Below, one piece after another: positions 45,600 through 59,169 of a stretch of DNA of 64,000 bases. The translations under genes and the position numbers were made by a program. Within the stretch, counting starts at the first letter, position 1. Each line of letters starts with the position of its first letter. The notes under the pieces were generated by a model. The model saw nothing but the letters and a program-made list of their open reading frames with translations, made no database searches and was not told the origin of the DNA. Source of the DNA: Scortum barcoo (taxonomy: Eukaryota > Chordata > Actinopteri > Centrarchiformes > Terapontidae); NCBI GenBank assembly GCA_023238725.1, contig CM041540.1, forward strand, positions 3,494,208 to 3,558,207. Direction: 5' to 3'.

Positions 45600-48500
45600 C
45601 TCTGAGTAAATCTACTTCAGCATCGTCTCCTATTATGGGGCTGCGCAGACCCTGTTCGGCTACACACAACTGATTTCCAGGTCAAACAGCCATATGAATT
45701 AACCACTGTCGCAAATCTGATTCCAATAGTATGATTGTCAAGTTCCTCTTTGTGCACCTGAAATACAAATTGCATCGTTTTGCATCTTTTAAGATCATGT
45801 TTATGTTTAAAAGAAACTAATGTTTAAACAGGGTGCAAACTACAGTTTCTGGGGTCAAATGGGACACCCTGACGTCCTCCATTGCCTTTGACAGTGTCAA
45901 TAATTCACCACAAACCACAAATAATGTCAACAAAATATTTACAAAAGGTTGTTTCAAGCAATTGAACAAATGTCTGATGATCTAGTTGGAGAAAATCTCC
46001 ATCTAACATTAGCAAAGCTTTAAAGTTACAGGATAAAAATGAGGATCATGTCATGGTGTCTAGTGTGGATTAAAAAAAACCTGTACCATACCTGCCACAA
46101 CTGGATGTGTTCATTTTTTCTACAAAACATAATATCATCTGCACAAATTAAACCGAACTTTTAGTGCTGAACCACTCTGCAGCGCATCCCTCGTGAGATT
46201 ATGAGACACCCCGTTTACAGTACACCAACAATTCGCCTTGAACAAAGAAACTGCCTACAGCTGTGCAGATCACACACGAGGCTAAACCGAATGTAAACAT
46301 ATGAAAAGAGGAAAAGAACATGGTGCATAAATTATGCAAAAGTTACTGATACAAAGCTTCCCTACTACACTTACTACACACTCATGCTTTCTGTACTGTA
46401 GCTTGCAAATGTAAGTCATTTTTTATAAAGCCACTACTTTATCTGTAGGATTTGTATGCAACTATAGCATATATATTCATAGGATTGGATACTGTATATA
46501 GAAAACGGAGAAAAAATGCAGTCATATCGGTCATTTTGAATGATTCGTACATTGAACTTTGAACCTTGAACTTGCAAAAGAAATCATCACACATTTTCTC
46601 ATAAAAAGTAAAAAAATAAAGACATTTGTTCACCATTTTACTCAAACTGCACACTGAATAAACTTTTTTCATCCAAAGCCACTATGACGGCCACTCTCTA
46701 TTTATAATTTAGTAATATTGACCTCATTATAAAACGAGGAACTGTTCCTCAAAACTGACTTTATAATATACATTCAACATTTGCACATGCTGCTTTTTAT
46801 TCCATCTAAATATTCCTAATGTTTCATTTCCAAAAGCTACTTTCCTTGTCTGACCAGCATCAGCTGATTGAGGAGAAGCTCAAGAGCTTGCGGCGTAAAA
46901 ATAAAAAAAAAAAGGACAGATGGCTTTTTAAAAATTTTTTATTACAAGCCTAATCCAGCGTTTTAAGCCTCTCCAGTATCTCTGAGGCGCGTTTTTACCG
47001 GCAGATTCCCTGCAGATTTTGAAGTTCTGTTTTCAGGTGTCTCCAATCAGGCATGTTTAGCATCTGTACAGGTAGGAAGGCGCCTTTCTCCCGTCGGCCA
47101 TGATGTGTCAAAGCAATTTCTTGAGTCCTTTGCCGAAGCTACTGTAGGTCCTCCTCTTAAGCAACCGGCAGCACGTAGCGCTGACAGAATCTTTATTCAA
47201 ATGAAGATCCTGTCAAGAGAGATTAACTGTTCACGAGCCCACACAGGGATCTCCTTGCCAAAAACTACAGATATTATACCACTGACTAGTGCTTCAACAT
47301 CACTCTATGTCCTCAGAGGTCTTCCTCCCCTTTCCTGTTCTTGAGCATGACTTTTAAAAATATTACTTTCTCCGGTTTCTTTTTTTTTTCTATCTTTTCT
47401 TAATCTACCTCAGGCTTGTAGGCTGTCTCGCCCGTTGCCTTGTTTCTTGATCTGGAAGTGTCTTGTCAGGGACGGCTGGGATTGGACGGTTAAAGCGCAA
47501 AACTGTGGATTTCTCCTCTCTGAATTTAAGCATGAGAACTCAATATCTTTCCTCTCCTTCACCTCGTCCTTGCTTTGGTCCTCTTCTCTTCCTCCTCACT
47601 CGGCGCGCTCCGTTCTATTTTTTTTTTTTTTTTATCGTGTCCTTGCGCTTGTCCTCTCCCCTCATCTTCCTCCTCCTCCCCTCAAGTGAAGACTCAAGTG
47701 TCCTTTGAAGCCATTTTTGTTCTCATTTTCTTTCTTTGTTGTTTCAGGTTGAACGGGAGGTGCGTAAATAAGATGTGCCAAACAAACAAACAAAAAGAAA
47801 AAGTAGAAATACTTTGAGCAGATGTTGAATGTCCCTGTATGGGTAAAGCTGGAGATTACTCTATGACGGCCTCCAAAACTAATGCTAAAATATTATGCAT
47901 CTGCTTAATCAATACAAAATCCAACACTCTTTTCCTATATTACTATGTTTTTCTATGTTCATATCAAGTCTTCTGTCTGATTTTCACTTGAATATTGAAT
48001 CACTGCAGACATGTCACAGTCTGCAAGGTTGAAATTTAGATTTGCAAAATATTAACATGACATTTATATTTTTACGACGTGTGTTTTTATTATATTTTGG
48101 TCATTTTGGACTGATACTAAACACTAAACATCAAACTGGTGCGTCCCTTTTTAAAAGTCCTGCAACATCTGTAGTTTTTTAGCACTGGTGTTCCTCCATC
48201 TGACAATACACCTAATCACATTTTTCCTTCATCACTCTACGTGTTGATGAGTCGGGCTTAAACTAATGACTGTATTTTATAATCTGTTGTCTCTCCTCTT
48301 TATTTTCTGTTTGAGTAATTGATTAATCGCTTCAGACGTTTAATGTCAGAAAGCAGTGAAAGGTGCTCATCACAGTTTTCCTGGAGCCCTGTAGTGACAT
48401 TTTAAAATAACAAATGAGAAAGTCATTTTTGTCCAATTTGCCACAAAATATTCCATTTTAGATATCTGAAAGTAGAAAATTTCTGTATTAGTAAATGACA

Positions 48501-48750
48501 AATGATTAGCGGATCCTAATTGCTGTCAATTCATTTTCTGTCAATCAATTAAATGACTAATCTTTTCCCCACTAAAGATAATAAACCTGTTTAAAATAAG
48601 TTTTCCATCAACTGATATTAAAAAGGGAGCTGAAAGCTTGTTGTTGCACTTCTATTTCATGCCTTTAACAGTTCCCTTCTTTTCTTTCCAACAAATGCAA
48701 TTGTGTTTACAGTCAGCATCTCCCAATATTTGACACCTAGCAAAAAGAAT
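45600..48750. other. Long AT-rich stretch, no gene
   Basis: Short frames only; T-run at 47619-47634 and CTT/TCC-rich parts at 47370-47690. No recognised repeat termini. Confidence 0.4.
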
Positions 48751-48759
48751 GTATGTATA

Positions 48760-48826
<67 letters not shown>

Positions 48827-48901
48827 GTATATGTATATGTATATATATATATGTATATGTGTATATATGTATATATGTGTATATATGTGTATGTATGTGT
48901 A

Positions 48902-48945
<44 letters not shown>
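48751..48945. repeat. TA/TG compound microsatellite, about 195 bp
   Basis: Long (TA)n with interspersed TG and GTATATATGT units. Long frames on both strands are repeat translations (Tyr/Ile/Val). Confidence 0.97.
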
Positions 48946-48950
<5 letters not shown>

Positions 48951-49080
48951 TTTTTACTTTTACCATCTCCTTTTTCCAGAAATACGTGCAGGTGAGATCC
49001 AAATAAAATGGGGACCTGCTCATCAAAATATTTTTTTCTGTAGCGCTACTAGTGGTCAAAATTTCAACTAGGCGCCTTTA
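48946..49080. repeat. Possible fish interspersed repeat, end fragment
   Basis: Contains GTAGCGCTACTAGTGGTCAA and ends GGCGCCTTTAAT, words shared in reverse with 32985-33301. Confidence 0.35.
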
Positions 49081-49530
49081 ATTTAGCAGATTTAAGGAAC
49101 CAAATTCATATCAAAACCATGCAAATATAATATTAGTAGATATGGCTGCAGTAAAAACATTGATTTTCTCCCTGGAGTTAACCTTCTTTGTGGTGATTAT
49201 GTCTCCAAATCAATGCAGTGACAATTTATTGATGCTTAAACAGGTGGAGGATGAAACTGCAGGTCTCGTGGGTGGGAAGCGATGACGGTGGGTGGGCGGT
49301 GTGTTTGTGTGTGTGTAAGTGGGAGACGCCGTGCATCCACATATCACCGCTCTCCATCAGAAAATTTCTATCAGCAGATAAAACAAGAAGGAACAACACC
49401 TCGGACAAGATACGCCTCCGCTAATCTCCAACACTTATCAACGTTTTCCCTGCTAATATCTCCTCCTCTAGTTTTCACACCATCACCCTCCCTCGCAAGA
49501 AGAGTCCCCACCCACCGCGACCCCTCCCTC

Positions 49531-49567
<37 letters not shown>

Positions 49568-49819
49568 CTCTCCCACCACGCCATTGTGGGCGCCGGGCCG
49601 CCCTGGCAATGTGCTGCCGTGTGATACTGAGAGAGGGCAATTCAGCTCCTCATAAAGACCAGGCTATAATCTCCTCCCAGCGACAGGTCCACCTACCCCA
49701 CCCACCACACACACTCGCCTCGCACCTCCGCCTCCGTCCGCACAACCTCGGCCACGTCCTCACCTACACACACACACACAGTGACAACTTAAAGCCGCAC
49801 CCAGAATGACACGCACCAT
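49081..49819. other. Non-coding stretch with CA repeats
   Basis: Contains (CA)n at 49531-49565 and a shorter one near 49764-49781. A 175-codon frame at 49282-49809 spans these repeats and is not convincing. Confidence 0.45.
49531..49565. repeat. (CA)17 microsatellite
   Basis: Uninterrupted CA repeat. Confidence 0.95.
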
Positions 49820-50330
49820 TATAAATAGTCTAATCTATATGGTAATAGTGTTGTATTCTACAAGCAGAGAATAGGGATAAGATAACATTGTGACTTCGGG
49901 GTTTGTACTGCCTTCTATGGTAATTGTTATCAAAGGTTATTTGGGATGACATCGGCGGCTCCTTGTGATTGGCTGGGCCCTGTTATTTACGATATGAATT
50001 ATGATAACCATGATGTCTCTCTGCTCCTCTCTCCCCCTCGCCGGCCGCCAGATACAATAAATTGCTATCGTTAATCACGGTGCTTTGTTCTGCCATGATT
50101 ACCCCTCCACGGCAGTAAGAGTTTTATTTAAGGGAGAATATGGATTTGTCATCCTTCTGGCGGCAAAATGAAACTGACAATATTTTATGTCCTGACATTT
50201 AATTTGTAAAAGCGGACGCGGGGCTGCATTTGCATTTTATGACACACTCTCCCTTTCGCTGATCTATCTCTCTTCCCTCCTCCTCGATGTCTTCCTCTCC
50301 CTTTTTATACGCCGAGTGGAGGTGACATTT
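49820..50330. promoter_or_regulatory. Candidate conserved enhancer with clustered GATA sites
   Basis: Repeat-free block with adjacent GGATAAGATAAC (49875-49886), TGTTATCAAAGG, ATGATAACCATGATG and TTGCTATCGTTAATC, plus CCTTGTGATTGGCTGG (CCAAT) and CATGATTACC. Dense GATA cores fit autoregulation of gata3, but no alignment or assay supports it yet. Confidence 0.4.
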
Positions 50331-52879
50331 GTGGATCAGGTTGGGGCTGGAACGAGAGCAGAGGAAAAAAGGGAAGAAAAAGAAGAAGAAAAAAGGCGAG
50401 GCGATGAATGCTTTTGAATGGCGGCCAGAGTTTACGTGTTTTATTTGCTGTTATTTCGCTCGCTGCTCGGGCCAACGAAACGAACTACAAATAGTCCCGC
50501 TGGCGAATCTCTGTCATCGATTTACATAACACTGTGTTGCAAAAAGGCACCTCTTATCTCAGAAGTATCGACACACTTTTCACGATGATCGGGTTGATTG
50601 ATCTGTTTATTGATAACCGGACATTGACATCACCAGATTAGTTAGTTTTCAGTTAGTTTTAAAGGTAAATCTGTTATTTGGCACAAAAACAGGAAGAGGC
50701 AGCTGCTATTTAAGCTTTAAGACATGTATCTCTATTGTATCTATAATGCCACTGGATGGATGGCATAATAACTGGCAGGATTTTCTCAATTTAGTATCTT
50801 AATTTCAGACTTTAGACCACAATTACTGTGAGGTATGACCATGATCATATATGAAAAAAGGCCCACACCCTGATAAAAACCTAGAAGAGTTTCTTTAGGT
50901 GCAAAAAGGATTAACTTATTTCATATACTTGCACAAAGACTGTAGTCACAGGACCGATTGTTGACCTTTTGATGAATTCCCATTTATTTAAGTCTTTATG
51001 ACTTTTATTATTTGTTTTTTTTCTTTCTATTGATTCAGTTGTGTATACATATAAAGTCTCATTACACTATGTGTTGAGAGACTTTCAGGGTGACGGGAAT
51101 GTGGTGGTCATTGTTTCTCTGTTTGAATGCAAAAAATACTACTACTACAAAATGATCATTCCACTTTTTTTAGATAAAATAAATGGATCCTTTTTGCACT
51201 CTTTTAGTTTTTTGTTGTGACTGACTCCACATCTCGGTGCCTGGAGCAAGAGCCGAGAACATTTTCATATCTTTGGTGATGTGATTTGATCCAAATTAAA
51301 ACAAGCGGCATATCTTGAACAACCAGGCTTTTATTCACCGAGCGTCTTATCGCGCCTTCATCGGGGCAGCGTCTTGTTGATTTGTTGTGTTTTGATTTGT
51401 GACACTCCCGCGTTGGTTTGCGAATTCCTGAGAGCTGCATCAATATGAAAGTCCAACGCAGTGCGAAGATGACTAGTCAGGCAATCAGACGAGTTGTAAA
51501 CAACAACCCCCCCTCCCCCCCCGTGTGGGCGTCTTATCTAAACCTCTTATTTAGAGGTGAGAACATAAATGAGTAATCATGATAAAAATAGGGTCTTTAA
51601 AATCAAACAGGAATTCGGAAGAGCCAGACTGGGTGGTCGTCTTAGTGTTTAACCTTCTTCAAATACTGTAAGTTTGATCAACTGAAAGTTTGTTTACAAC
51701 ATCTGGACTGATGTTGTACACCACAGCAATGAAGCCAATGAATAAAATGGTTATAATTGATAGACAAGACAGCCGAAAGAAGTATTGTATTTTATTTATG
51801 TAGCTCTTATCCTACATTTATCTCAAAGGGCTTCTCAATCCTGCAACATATTACGCCATCAATCCTTAAAAACTTGATGAGGGGAAATAAAAATGCCACA
51901 ACAGAGAAAAGGAGGTGCAACAGAGGAGGGATCCCCCTGCGATGACAGACAAACATGCAATAGGTATCACATGTAAAGAGAAAACAGGAGTATTACAATG
52001 TGGTGAATCTGTAATATTAAGAATAAGTGCAAAGAGTTTCACGTGAAGAAAAAGCAGATAAAAACAGGGCATCTAATGTGTAAAATAACATCTGTTAGCA
52101 TGTCCGCATTTGTCACAACTGGTAAAATCAGAGCCGCGGAAACATCTCCACCATCGAGGTCCTGAATTAGAGCGTCATTTGAATGGACTCTCCTTGTGAG
52201 GATGGTAAACACGATGCCCTTAAAGGCATCATCACGCCACCCAGCAGCACAGTTGTTAAAAATAACCTTGATCCCCCCCCCCCCCCCATTTCCCCCTTTA
52301 AATATCAACAATGCCTCAATACTAATGAAGAAGTGCTTAATAAACACATCTACTGCAGTTTACTGATGCACCGCCACCGGGGTCCATATTTAAACAGTCG
52401 ACCGTGCACACACACACACACGCACGTATGCTCATGCAAACTGTGAGGGCTCTCCTGCGAGATAACCATAGTTAAGTCGAGCTATTTCCTTTTCCTGTTT
52501 GTGTGGTGCCAGGCGAGCCACCCTGCTGCCACCGAGGAATGTTGATAACGCTGGCCGTGGGCTGTAACACACACACACTCACAAAAACACACACACAGAG
52601 CAGAGACACTAACAGACAACGCCCATGTTATTTCCACCAGCGGCCAAAAATTTAATACATGTAAACATGACGGGGGATATAAACTCCTTGAAAAACTAAA
52701 AAAAAAGCCTCCAGAGAAGACTAGACTTTGAATGACTTTGACCCCGCGTTGCCTCGACTGACTTGAAAAACACGCTCACACTCGATGGCGTCCCCCCACC
52801 TCTCTCACTCTCTCTCTTTTTCTTTCTCTCTCTCAGCTCCACCTTCCTCTCACTTTCCTGACCTTCCAGTCCAGGGTGG
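50331..52879. other. Non-coding stretch, no gene
   Basis: Purine-rich at 50360-50400, AT-rich to 51700, a C15 run (52273-52287), CA tracts near 52407 and 52570. Small complex parts at 51320-51440 and 52440-52560. Confidence 0.4.
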
Positions 52880-53096
52880 ATGGAAAGAGACAGCGAGCCC
52901 ACTGGAACCTTGTTATGCAGGAGTGAGCTTTGAATAATTGTCCCGCAATATGAGTGTCTCTGATTAATTGCCTGAGATAAGGTCTGCTTTCCTCCCCACT
53001 CCTCCCATCTGTACTCCCCCCCGCCAACCTCCACTTCTCCTCCTCCTCAGCTCCAGCTCCCAGGCCTGCTTGAGCTCCCATAATCAGCCCCGGACT

Positions 53097-53130
<34 letters not shown>

Positions 53131-53240
53131 TATTTAACTGACCCTGTCATCTCGGAGCACGATGATGGCTGTCCTAATTACTCAACAATAACAAAGGCCC
53201 TCATTTAGCTCTGACGGCTGCCTGCAATCAGCAGTTCTAT
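52880..53240. promoter_or_regulatory. Candidate conserved non-coding element
   Basis: Two complex blocks separated by a GA repeat, with TCTGATTAATTGCCTGAGAT, GCTGTCCTAATTACTCAACA and CTGCCTGCAATCAGCAG. Confidence 0.35.
53101..53127. repeat. (GA)13 microsatellite
   Basis: Uninterrupted AG repeat inside the candidate element. Confidence 0.95.
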
Positions 53241-53659
53241 GAATAACTTAACAAATAGGAATTGTGGGGGGGGGGGGGGAGAAAAAAGAAAAAAAAAAAC
53301 GTATTTACAGGCACATTAATTCAAGGCCAAAAGACAATACGTGTCACCTCCAGCTAACTCGGGATTCAGGTGACAATCAGTAGGTGTGTGTGTGTGTGTG
53401 TTTGCGTGCATGTAAAGCATGTGAGTTAGGCCAATCAAACATAATTATTAGTCTAATAAAAGACATAATAAATCTATAAATGTCACAAACAGGCTCGTGA
53501 GAGTTTTGAGATTTAGCACAGGAAGTAAGATAACGGTGGCTTTACACAGATGCTGTGATATTTTAAGATTCAGCACTAAAATGTTGAAATACAGGACGTC
53601 ATGGCAATTTTCTCCTGTTAAATTTGATTAAAAGGGTTTTCTGAGCTTTTTCAACACAC

Positions 53660-54180
53660 GACAACATGTTTAAAACATGCAGTGGTGGAAAAAAAATCTT
53701 AGACACTTTACTTCTCCTGCTACTTCATTTGTTCAGATCCCCATTAGCTACTGTACTCTTCTCGCTTCTGGGATCCACATTCATTTTTTAAAATACTTAA
53801 ATTAAAGTGACACACTCTGCAACGAGTTAAAGTTCTGCATTCATAATACTATATAAATAAAAGTACAGAGGTTGTATTGGCAAGTGTCTAAAGTAAAAGC
53901 ACTGATGATGCACAGTCTTTTTCAGAGTATTATAACATACAATATACTGGATTATGATTATTTGTACATTAAAGTATGTAAGCAATGTGGTTATTGTGGA
54001 GCTAACTGTGACTGTATACTGTGCTGTAGTTTTTACAGCAATGCATAATATTTTGTAGTCTTGCAAATCTTAATTTGCTTAGCAAGTGCAAAAAAGTAAA
54101 TGTAGTCGAGTAAAATGACAGTATAAAGTAAGATGTACTTTAAAGTTGTAATTAAGTATTGCATTTAAGTGAATAAGTTT
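53660..54180. mobile_element. Diverged copy of the fish AAGTAAAAGT-type repeat
   Basis: Starts near CAGTGGTGGAAAAAA and contains GTTAAAGTTCTGCATTC, AAATGTAGTCGAGTAAAA and TACTTTAAAGTTGTAATTAAG. Same family as 29740, 39540 and 62270. Confidence 0.5.
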
Positions 54181-55489
54181 CCAGGATCAAGACAATAGTA
54201 ATCATATTAAAACATATGAATATATTTTGGAGTGAAATCCCATTAAAGTGTACAATTAAAATAAGTTTCAGTTTCTTTATATGTTGCTATTGTCCTGGGA
54301 AAATCACATATCTCCAAAACTTTTTAGAGAAACAGCTGTTTTCAGCTTTGCATCAGTGTATATTTCAATATTTCAGTTAATCCAGTGGGTTTTTTATGGT
54401 TTATGTATCTTAAGAATTTGCAGAATTTTCTCAACACAGAAAGATTCCTTCAGTTTGTCTGAAAAATAAAAAAAATAAAAATCACCACATTTTGCAGATA
54501 TATGATTTTCACTGGACAGTAATGATTTTGATATTCAGTGCTAGAGATACTGATATGATAAGTTACCTGACCTTTGTAAACATTAAAAACAACCAATAAT
54601 AAAACAGAAAATACCACCAAAATAAAAGACAGACTTATAAGCAGATTTCTTTGAGAGATTTCTTGATAAGGATCATAAAGGTGTGTTTTTGAAGTGCAGA
54701 TTTCAGTTCTACAAAAGCACTGTGCAGCAGGTGTTAAAGAAAATGAATGTCTTGATATGAAATGAGAAGCATGCGAGTATCAACTTATTGATTACTGCAG
54801 TATTGTTTCGCTCATCCCAAGTTCTCTCTGCAGACTTCTTGTAGATAAGCTGGTTATTATCGATCAGTCCGTGCAGTCAAAGTTAGTGCATTTTATCTGC
54901 CGTATCAGGAGCGGGGGGTGACACCGACTAAACCAGATCAGATTTTTTTTAAACCAAAAGGAAAAATATCAGCCCAACATGCTGGTCACCGCTCAGTCTG
55001 CACGTTTAATTGTGTGTCTGCATGTCTCAGAAGGGCGAGGAAGCCATCCGCCGCCCAAAGTATCGGCTCCTGTGAGCGCAGATAGCACCTGGACTTTGTT
55101 GAACAGACTATTTACATATCAAACAACCTCCCCGCCTGCTGTCGCGCCCCTGCATGGAAGACACAGACAGAAAAAGAAAGGGGCATTTCCTCGAAGAAAA
55201 ATATATAAACCAAACAAGGAAGTGAAAAGAGTTATAATGGAGGCGGTGGACGAAACTGTGTGGAGCTCTGTTGACTGATAAACACAGCGGGCCTTTATAG
55301 TGTTACAATAAACCGGCAGACCTGGACACAGACGCACAAACACACACAAACAGGGCAGTGAAGACAAGTTGTATAAAGTTTGACTAGTATTTCAGAGGGT
55401 TTGGGGAGAAAAGATAGAGAGAGCGAGAGGGGAGGAAGAGGATGTGAAGGAGGGGTGGAGATAGATGGGGTGGGCGAGCGAAAGCCGAG
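54181..55489. other. Non-coding stretch, nothing firmly recognised
   Basis: AT-rich to 54900, then mixed. A 99-codon frame at 54979-55278 has no recognised family. Confidence 0.4.
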
Positions 55490-56120
55490 CGTACACTTGA
55501 CACTCAGCTAATGGTAAATCCTCAGCTTTGTACTGTAATTTACTGCAGAGCCTTCGGGCCAAACAGCCTTTGAAGTGCTCCGAAATGTCAAATCAATTAT
55601 TACTTAAATGAAAAAAAAGAATTCAATTTACGCATTTCATGATAATCGGTAACATTTCATGATATTAAAAAAAAAAAAAAAAAGCAAAGCAATTTGAGGG
55701 GATTTGAGCCCCGGCTCCATTTTTCTCCGCAATTCTTTTTTATTCGTCCTACTCAGATATGCTGATTGGAATATAAAGTTGTTGATGATTGCGTCTTTTC
55801 TCCGTCTTTTCCTTCCTTGTGTCATCACGATTCGCAGAGTAAGGAAAATCAATTTGGCGGTATAATACTCTTCATCAATTGGGACTGGGCGATAATGATG
55901 TTCTACACCTGCGATTGTGCGCTCAGTGAGCGGCGTTAGGGAGAGTGGCGTGGAACAATGCGCCGTGCGCCTTCATGATTCATTACGTTTCTAATGTCGC
56001 CCTATGCGTGAATAAAGACGGCGCGGGCCCGACGAATTACACACTCCTCGCGCTAATGACTCTGCAAAATAGGCCGAACCGACCGGCGTGCGTCCTTCCT
56101 CCCCCTGCGCCACTCTCTGT
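55490..56120. promoter_or_regulatory. Candidate conserved non-coding elements
   Basis: Complex blocks at 55490-55640 and 55740-56060 around an A-run (55667-55683). Words include CAGCTAATGGTAAATCCTC, TGTCAAATCAATTATTAC, TCATCAATTGGGACTGGGCG and GCGCTAATGACTC. Confidence 0.35.
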
Positions 56121-56293
56121 TCGTGGACAGGTAAAGCAGGCGAGCCATGAAGTGTACAGCTTTTTCTCAACGATGTGCTACCGGTGACATCTGTATCAGC
56201 GGGTTGAAGGCTTGTACAAGCGCCGTCTTCGTCCTCTGCCTCCAATCGAGACCTTTGATCTTTCTATGATCGGCTCTTGAATAAAAAGAGAGA

Positions 56294-56624
56294 TTAAAGG
56301 GCCATTTCACCCAAATTTTAAAAAAAGCCTGTTTTTCAGTGTCCTTTAATGGCATCTAGTTGTGCAGATAGTTCAGGATTCACATGCTGAAGTTTTTAGA
56401 TGTCACAATGGAGGTGAACTTTTGTTGCTCAATGAATTTAAAAAAATACATGGGGAAAAACTCAAACAAACAAATATTAGAAGCAAACATGGTGCAGGTC
56501 AATGTGGATCATCAACAAAATCAGATATCTGTAAACTTCTGGAGCCAGCTCTACGTGCACGACAGAATAAAAGGAAAAAAAAACTTTTCTTTGTTTGTCG
56601 ATTGGGTGAACTGGCCCTTTTTAA
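56294..56624. mobile_element. TTAA-flanked MITE
   Basis: Left AAAGGGCCATTTCACCC (56296-56312) and right GGGTGAACTGGCCCTTT (56604-56620) are inverted repeats with one mismatch in 17. TTAA lies at both outer ends (56294-56297 and 56621-56624). TTAA duplication is the hallmark of piggyBac-type insertion. The termini match a family I recognise as common in fishes. Confidence 0.7.
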
Positions 56625-57899
56625 TGGACTTCATCTGTGATCCTGGTTCAAGGGTTCAGCTCTAATTATTCTGATGGAAAACCACATCAGAGGCCACTGT
56701 TTTATTCCAACACATCTTCATGCAACCAAAACATTTAATCAAACATCTGAGAGTTTGTGCGGTGAGTGAGACTTTGACCAATTTGGAGTTTTAAAGGCCA
56801 AGAAATGTGTTTTTCCAGCATGTACATCTGCACTCTATTGCAATATAATGGAGGAATTTTCAACTAAAATTGGAAATAATTGAAAATAACTTTGCCAAAA
56901 TAACTTCTGTATTTGGAAAACTCCATTAAAGGCATTATATATTATTAAAGGCAACACATTGTAACACTCAATACATTAATGTCAAATCTAATTATACAAC
57001 TATAATTCAAATAGAAAGATTGTAGTGTTTCCCAGTGTTAAGGACACATTTCCCATAAACCCAGTGCTCCTTGTGCACTTTGCCCTCTCCTGGTACTGCG
57101 TAAGAACAGGCTATTAATGCCTTTACAGAATCAGGAAAAGACTGTGGCTTAAAAATGTCTTTTTCTTTCCAGTTTCGACCACGTTCACGTTCTACTCACA
57201 TGTCAAATATTCCTCCCTCTGCGGCTCTATACTGTCCCTGAGGAGTCACTGTGGCTGATTTGGGAGTTTCCAACTGGGCAATTGAGTCTGACTCATTCTA
57301 GGAGGGAAAAATAGAACAAATATTATCCAAAAAAAAAAAGAAAATAAACTTATTATGAAGCCAGAAACCGTAGAAAATGCTGACTACCACATGAACAAAA
57401 AATAAAACAGCTGAAGGGTTGAGAGATGTGGCGATGAAGACACGTCTTATTTTTAAGATTTTTAACATTACAAAAAAAAACCAATATACAATGCAATAGA
57501 GTTCAATATAACGGCCTCAGACCCCTTCAAAGTAAATTGCACCAAAATACTTTACCAAAAACTCAAAAAAGGTTTCAAGGCACTCAAACAGTAAGAGTAA
57601 AGGTTAAAAAATAACCCCTAAAATTGCATCATATCAGAGACAAGCATTAGTAAAATATCGTCTGCAGGAAGGCGACCACTCAGACAGTTTCGGTGACTCC
57701 TGGTCTGAGTCAGCTGTAGACTGGATGGATGGCTGGATGGATTGGGGGGAGGGGAAAGAAAGACATTGGTAAGGAAGGAGAGAGAAGAGGAAAGAGAGCA
57801 GACAGACACACTGCCAAGCACCCACATCTTTCTCCCTCCGTTCCCTCCCTTTGTGTACCGTGTGGAATAACATACCTTTTTTCTCCCTCCCTGCTAAGC
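56625..57899. other. AT-rich stretch, nothing recognised
   Basis: Short frames; GGAT-rich part near 57720-57750. No gene. Confidence 0.45.
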
Positions 57900-58570
57900 G
57901 ATCAGGGCCCCTGATAGTGATGGCGATTACAAAACCACAGGAGCAGCCTCCCCACCAAAACAAAGTGTTTTTCAGCTCCTGTTTTTTCAGGGCCTGGCGC
58001 CACCCGGAGTACTGTAAACAATAAACACGGGCCAACGCGGGGCCATCCTGCGCTCTTTTTTTTTTTCTTTCTTTTTTTGTCTACCTGATTCATTCCCGGG
58101 GCGGTGCACACACATCATCACAGGTACAGTGTGTCATTGTGAGCAATTTTTGGTGCATTCAGAGGCAGAGCGTGCAGGGCTGAGTGACAGCGGTAAGTCC
58201 GCACACTTCCTGTGAACTTCTCATCAACCGAGCACACCCACCCACACACGGGCCCTCGGCGAAGTTTGGCTTTTCCAGCTTTTATCGACCTCACCTGTCC
58301 TTTGTCCACATGAGCCGAGGTTTTGTATGAAGACTTTTCCCCGGAAATAAACACTTTTACAAGCATGTGTGTGCTACCTTTTGTTGAATCGAGTGTTAAA
58401 AAGCGTCCTTTTCCATCGGCGCGGCCTCCTTATCTTTACATCTGCCATGGCCGGCTCACAGCCCCGGCTTGCGTCGGAGCAGTTCTGTTAAACGGTGGAC
58501 TCGTAGCAAATTGACTATTACTTCAAAGTGGCCTGTGATTATGTCCCTGAGTGATTAGGGGGGCTGTTAA
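57900..58570. promoter_or_regulatory. Candidate conserved non-coding elements
   Basis: Two complex blocks (57900-58050, 58270-58560) with CCTGATAGTGATGGCGATTA, CTGTAAACAATAAACACGGG (forkhead-like) and CTCCTTATCTTTACATCTGC (GATA). Confidence 0.35.
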
Positions 58571-59169
58571 GAGGGAGCCACTTGAGCATTGCCAGTGAAC
58601 CCATGAAGGAATGCCGGCTCGGTGCCGACTGGCGAGGGAAAACGCCGCCGGAGACACACAAATCCCATGAAGGCAAAGGCCGTGCAGCGCTGCCCAGAGC
58701 TCAGGACAGAGAGGAAGGAAAGAGGAAGGGAAATAAAAACCTGCACAAGAGCGAGTTTGACAGAAAGTTGAGAGTCAGTAAAAGATGTCAAAGGGACAGA
58801 ATGAAAGATTTAGATGTGAAATGTAACTCTGAGAAATAAAAAAAAAAAAAAAACACCTGGAAATAAAGAAATGGTATGATGTGTAGGCGCACACGTACAC
58901 ACTTAACGCAGGGTGCACCGAGGGCGGCAAAATCATTAGCTAAGCACATCAGGGGACGAGACCTCCAAACACTTCCATTACGTTCCAATTGTTACCAGAT
59001 TTCCCAACTTTTCAGCACCAAACTGTTCTTGTTTGCCCTCTTTCCCCTTCATCTCCACATCAAACGGACAATAGAGACAAGCAGAAAAAGCGGAGGAGGA
59101 GGACGGATGAAAGGCGGGGAGGGAGAGGGAGACTCTGGCAGCAGAGAGAGACCCGGGGAGCGAGGCCCC
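58571..59169. other. Non-coding stretch
   Basis: Mixed; A-run at 58839-58853, GA-rich at 59080-59160. No gene. Confidence 0.4.

Noticed and set aside
48652..49071. Frames of 120-135 codons on both strands
   Set aside because: Translations of the TA/TG microsatellite.
49282..49809. 175-codon plus-strand frame
   Set aside because: Built on CA repeats (Thr/His runs) and pyrimidine-rich sequence; no domain.
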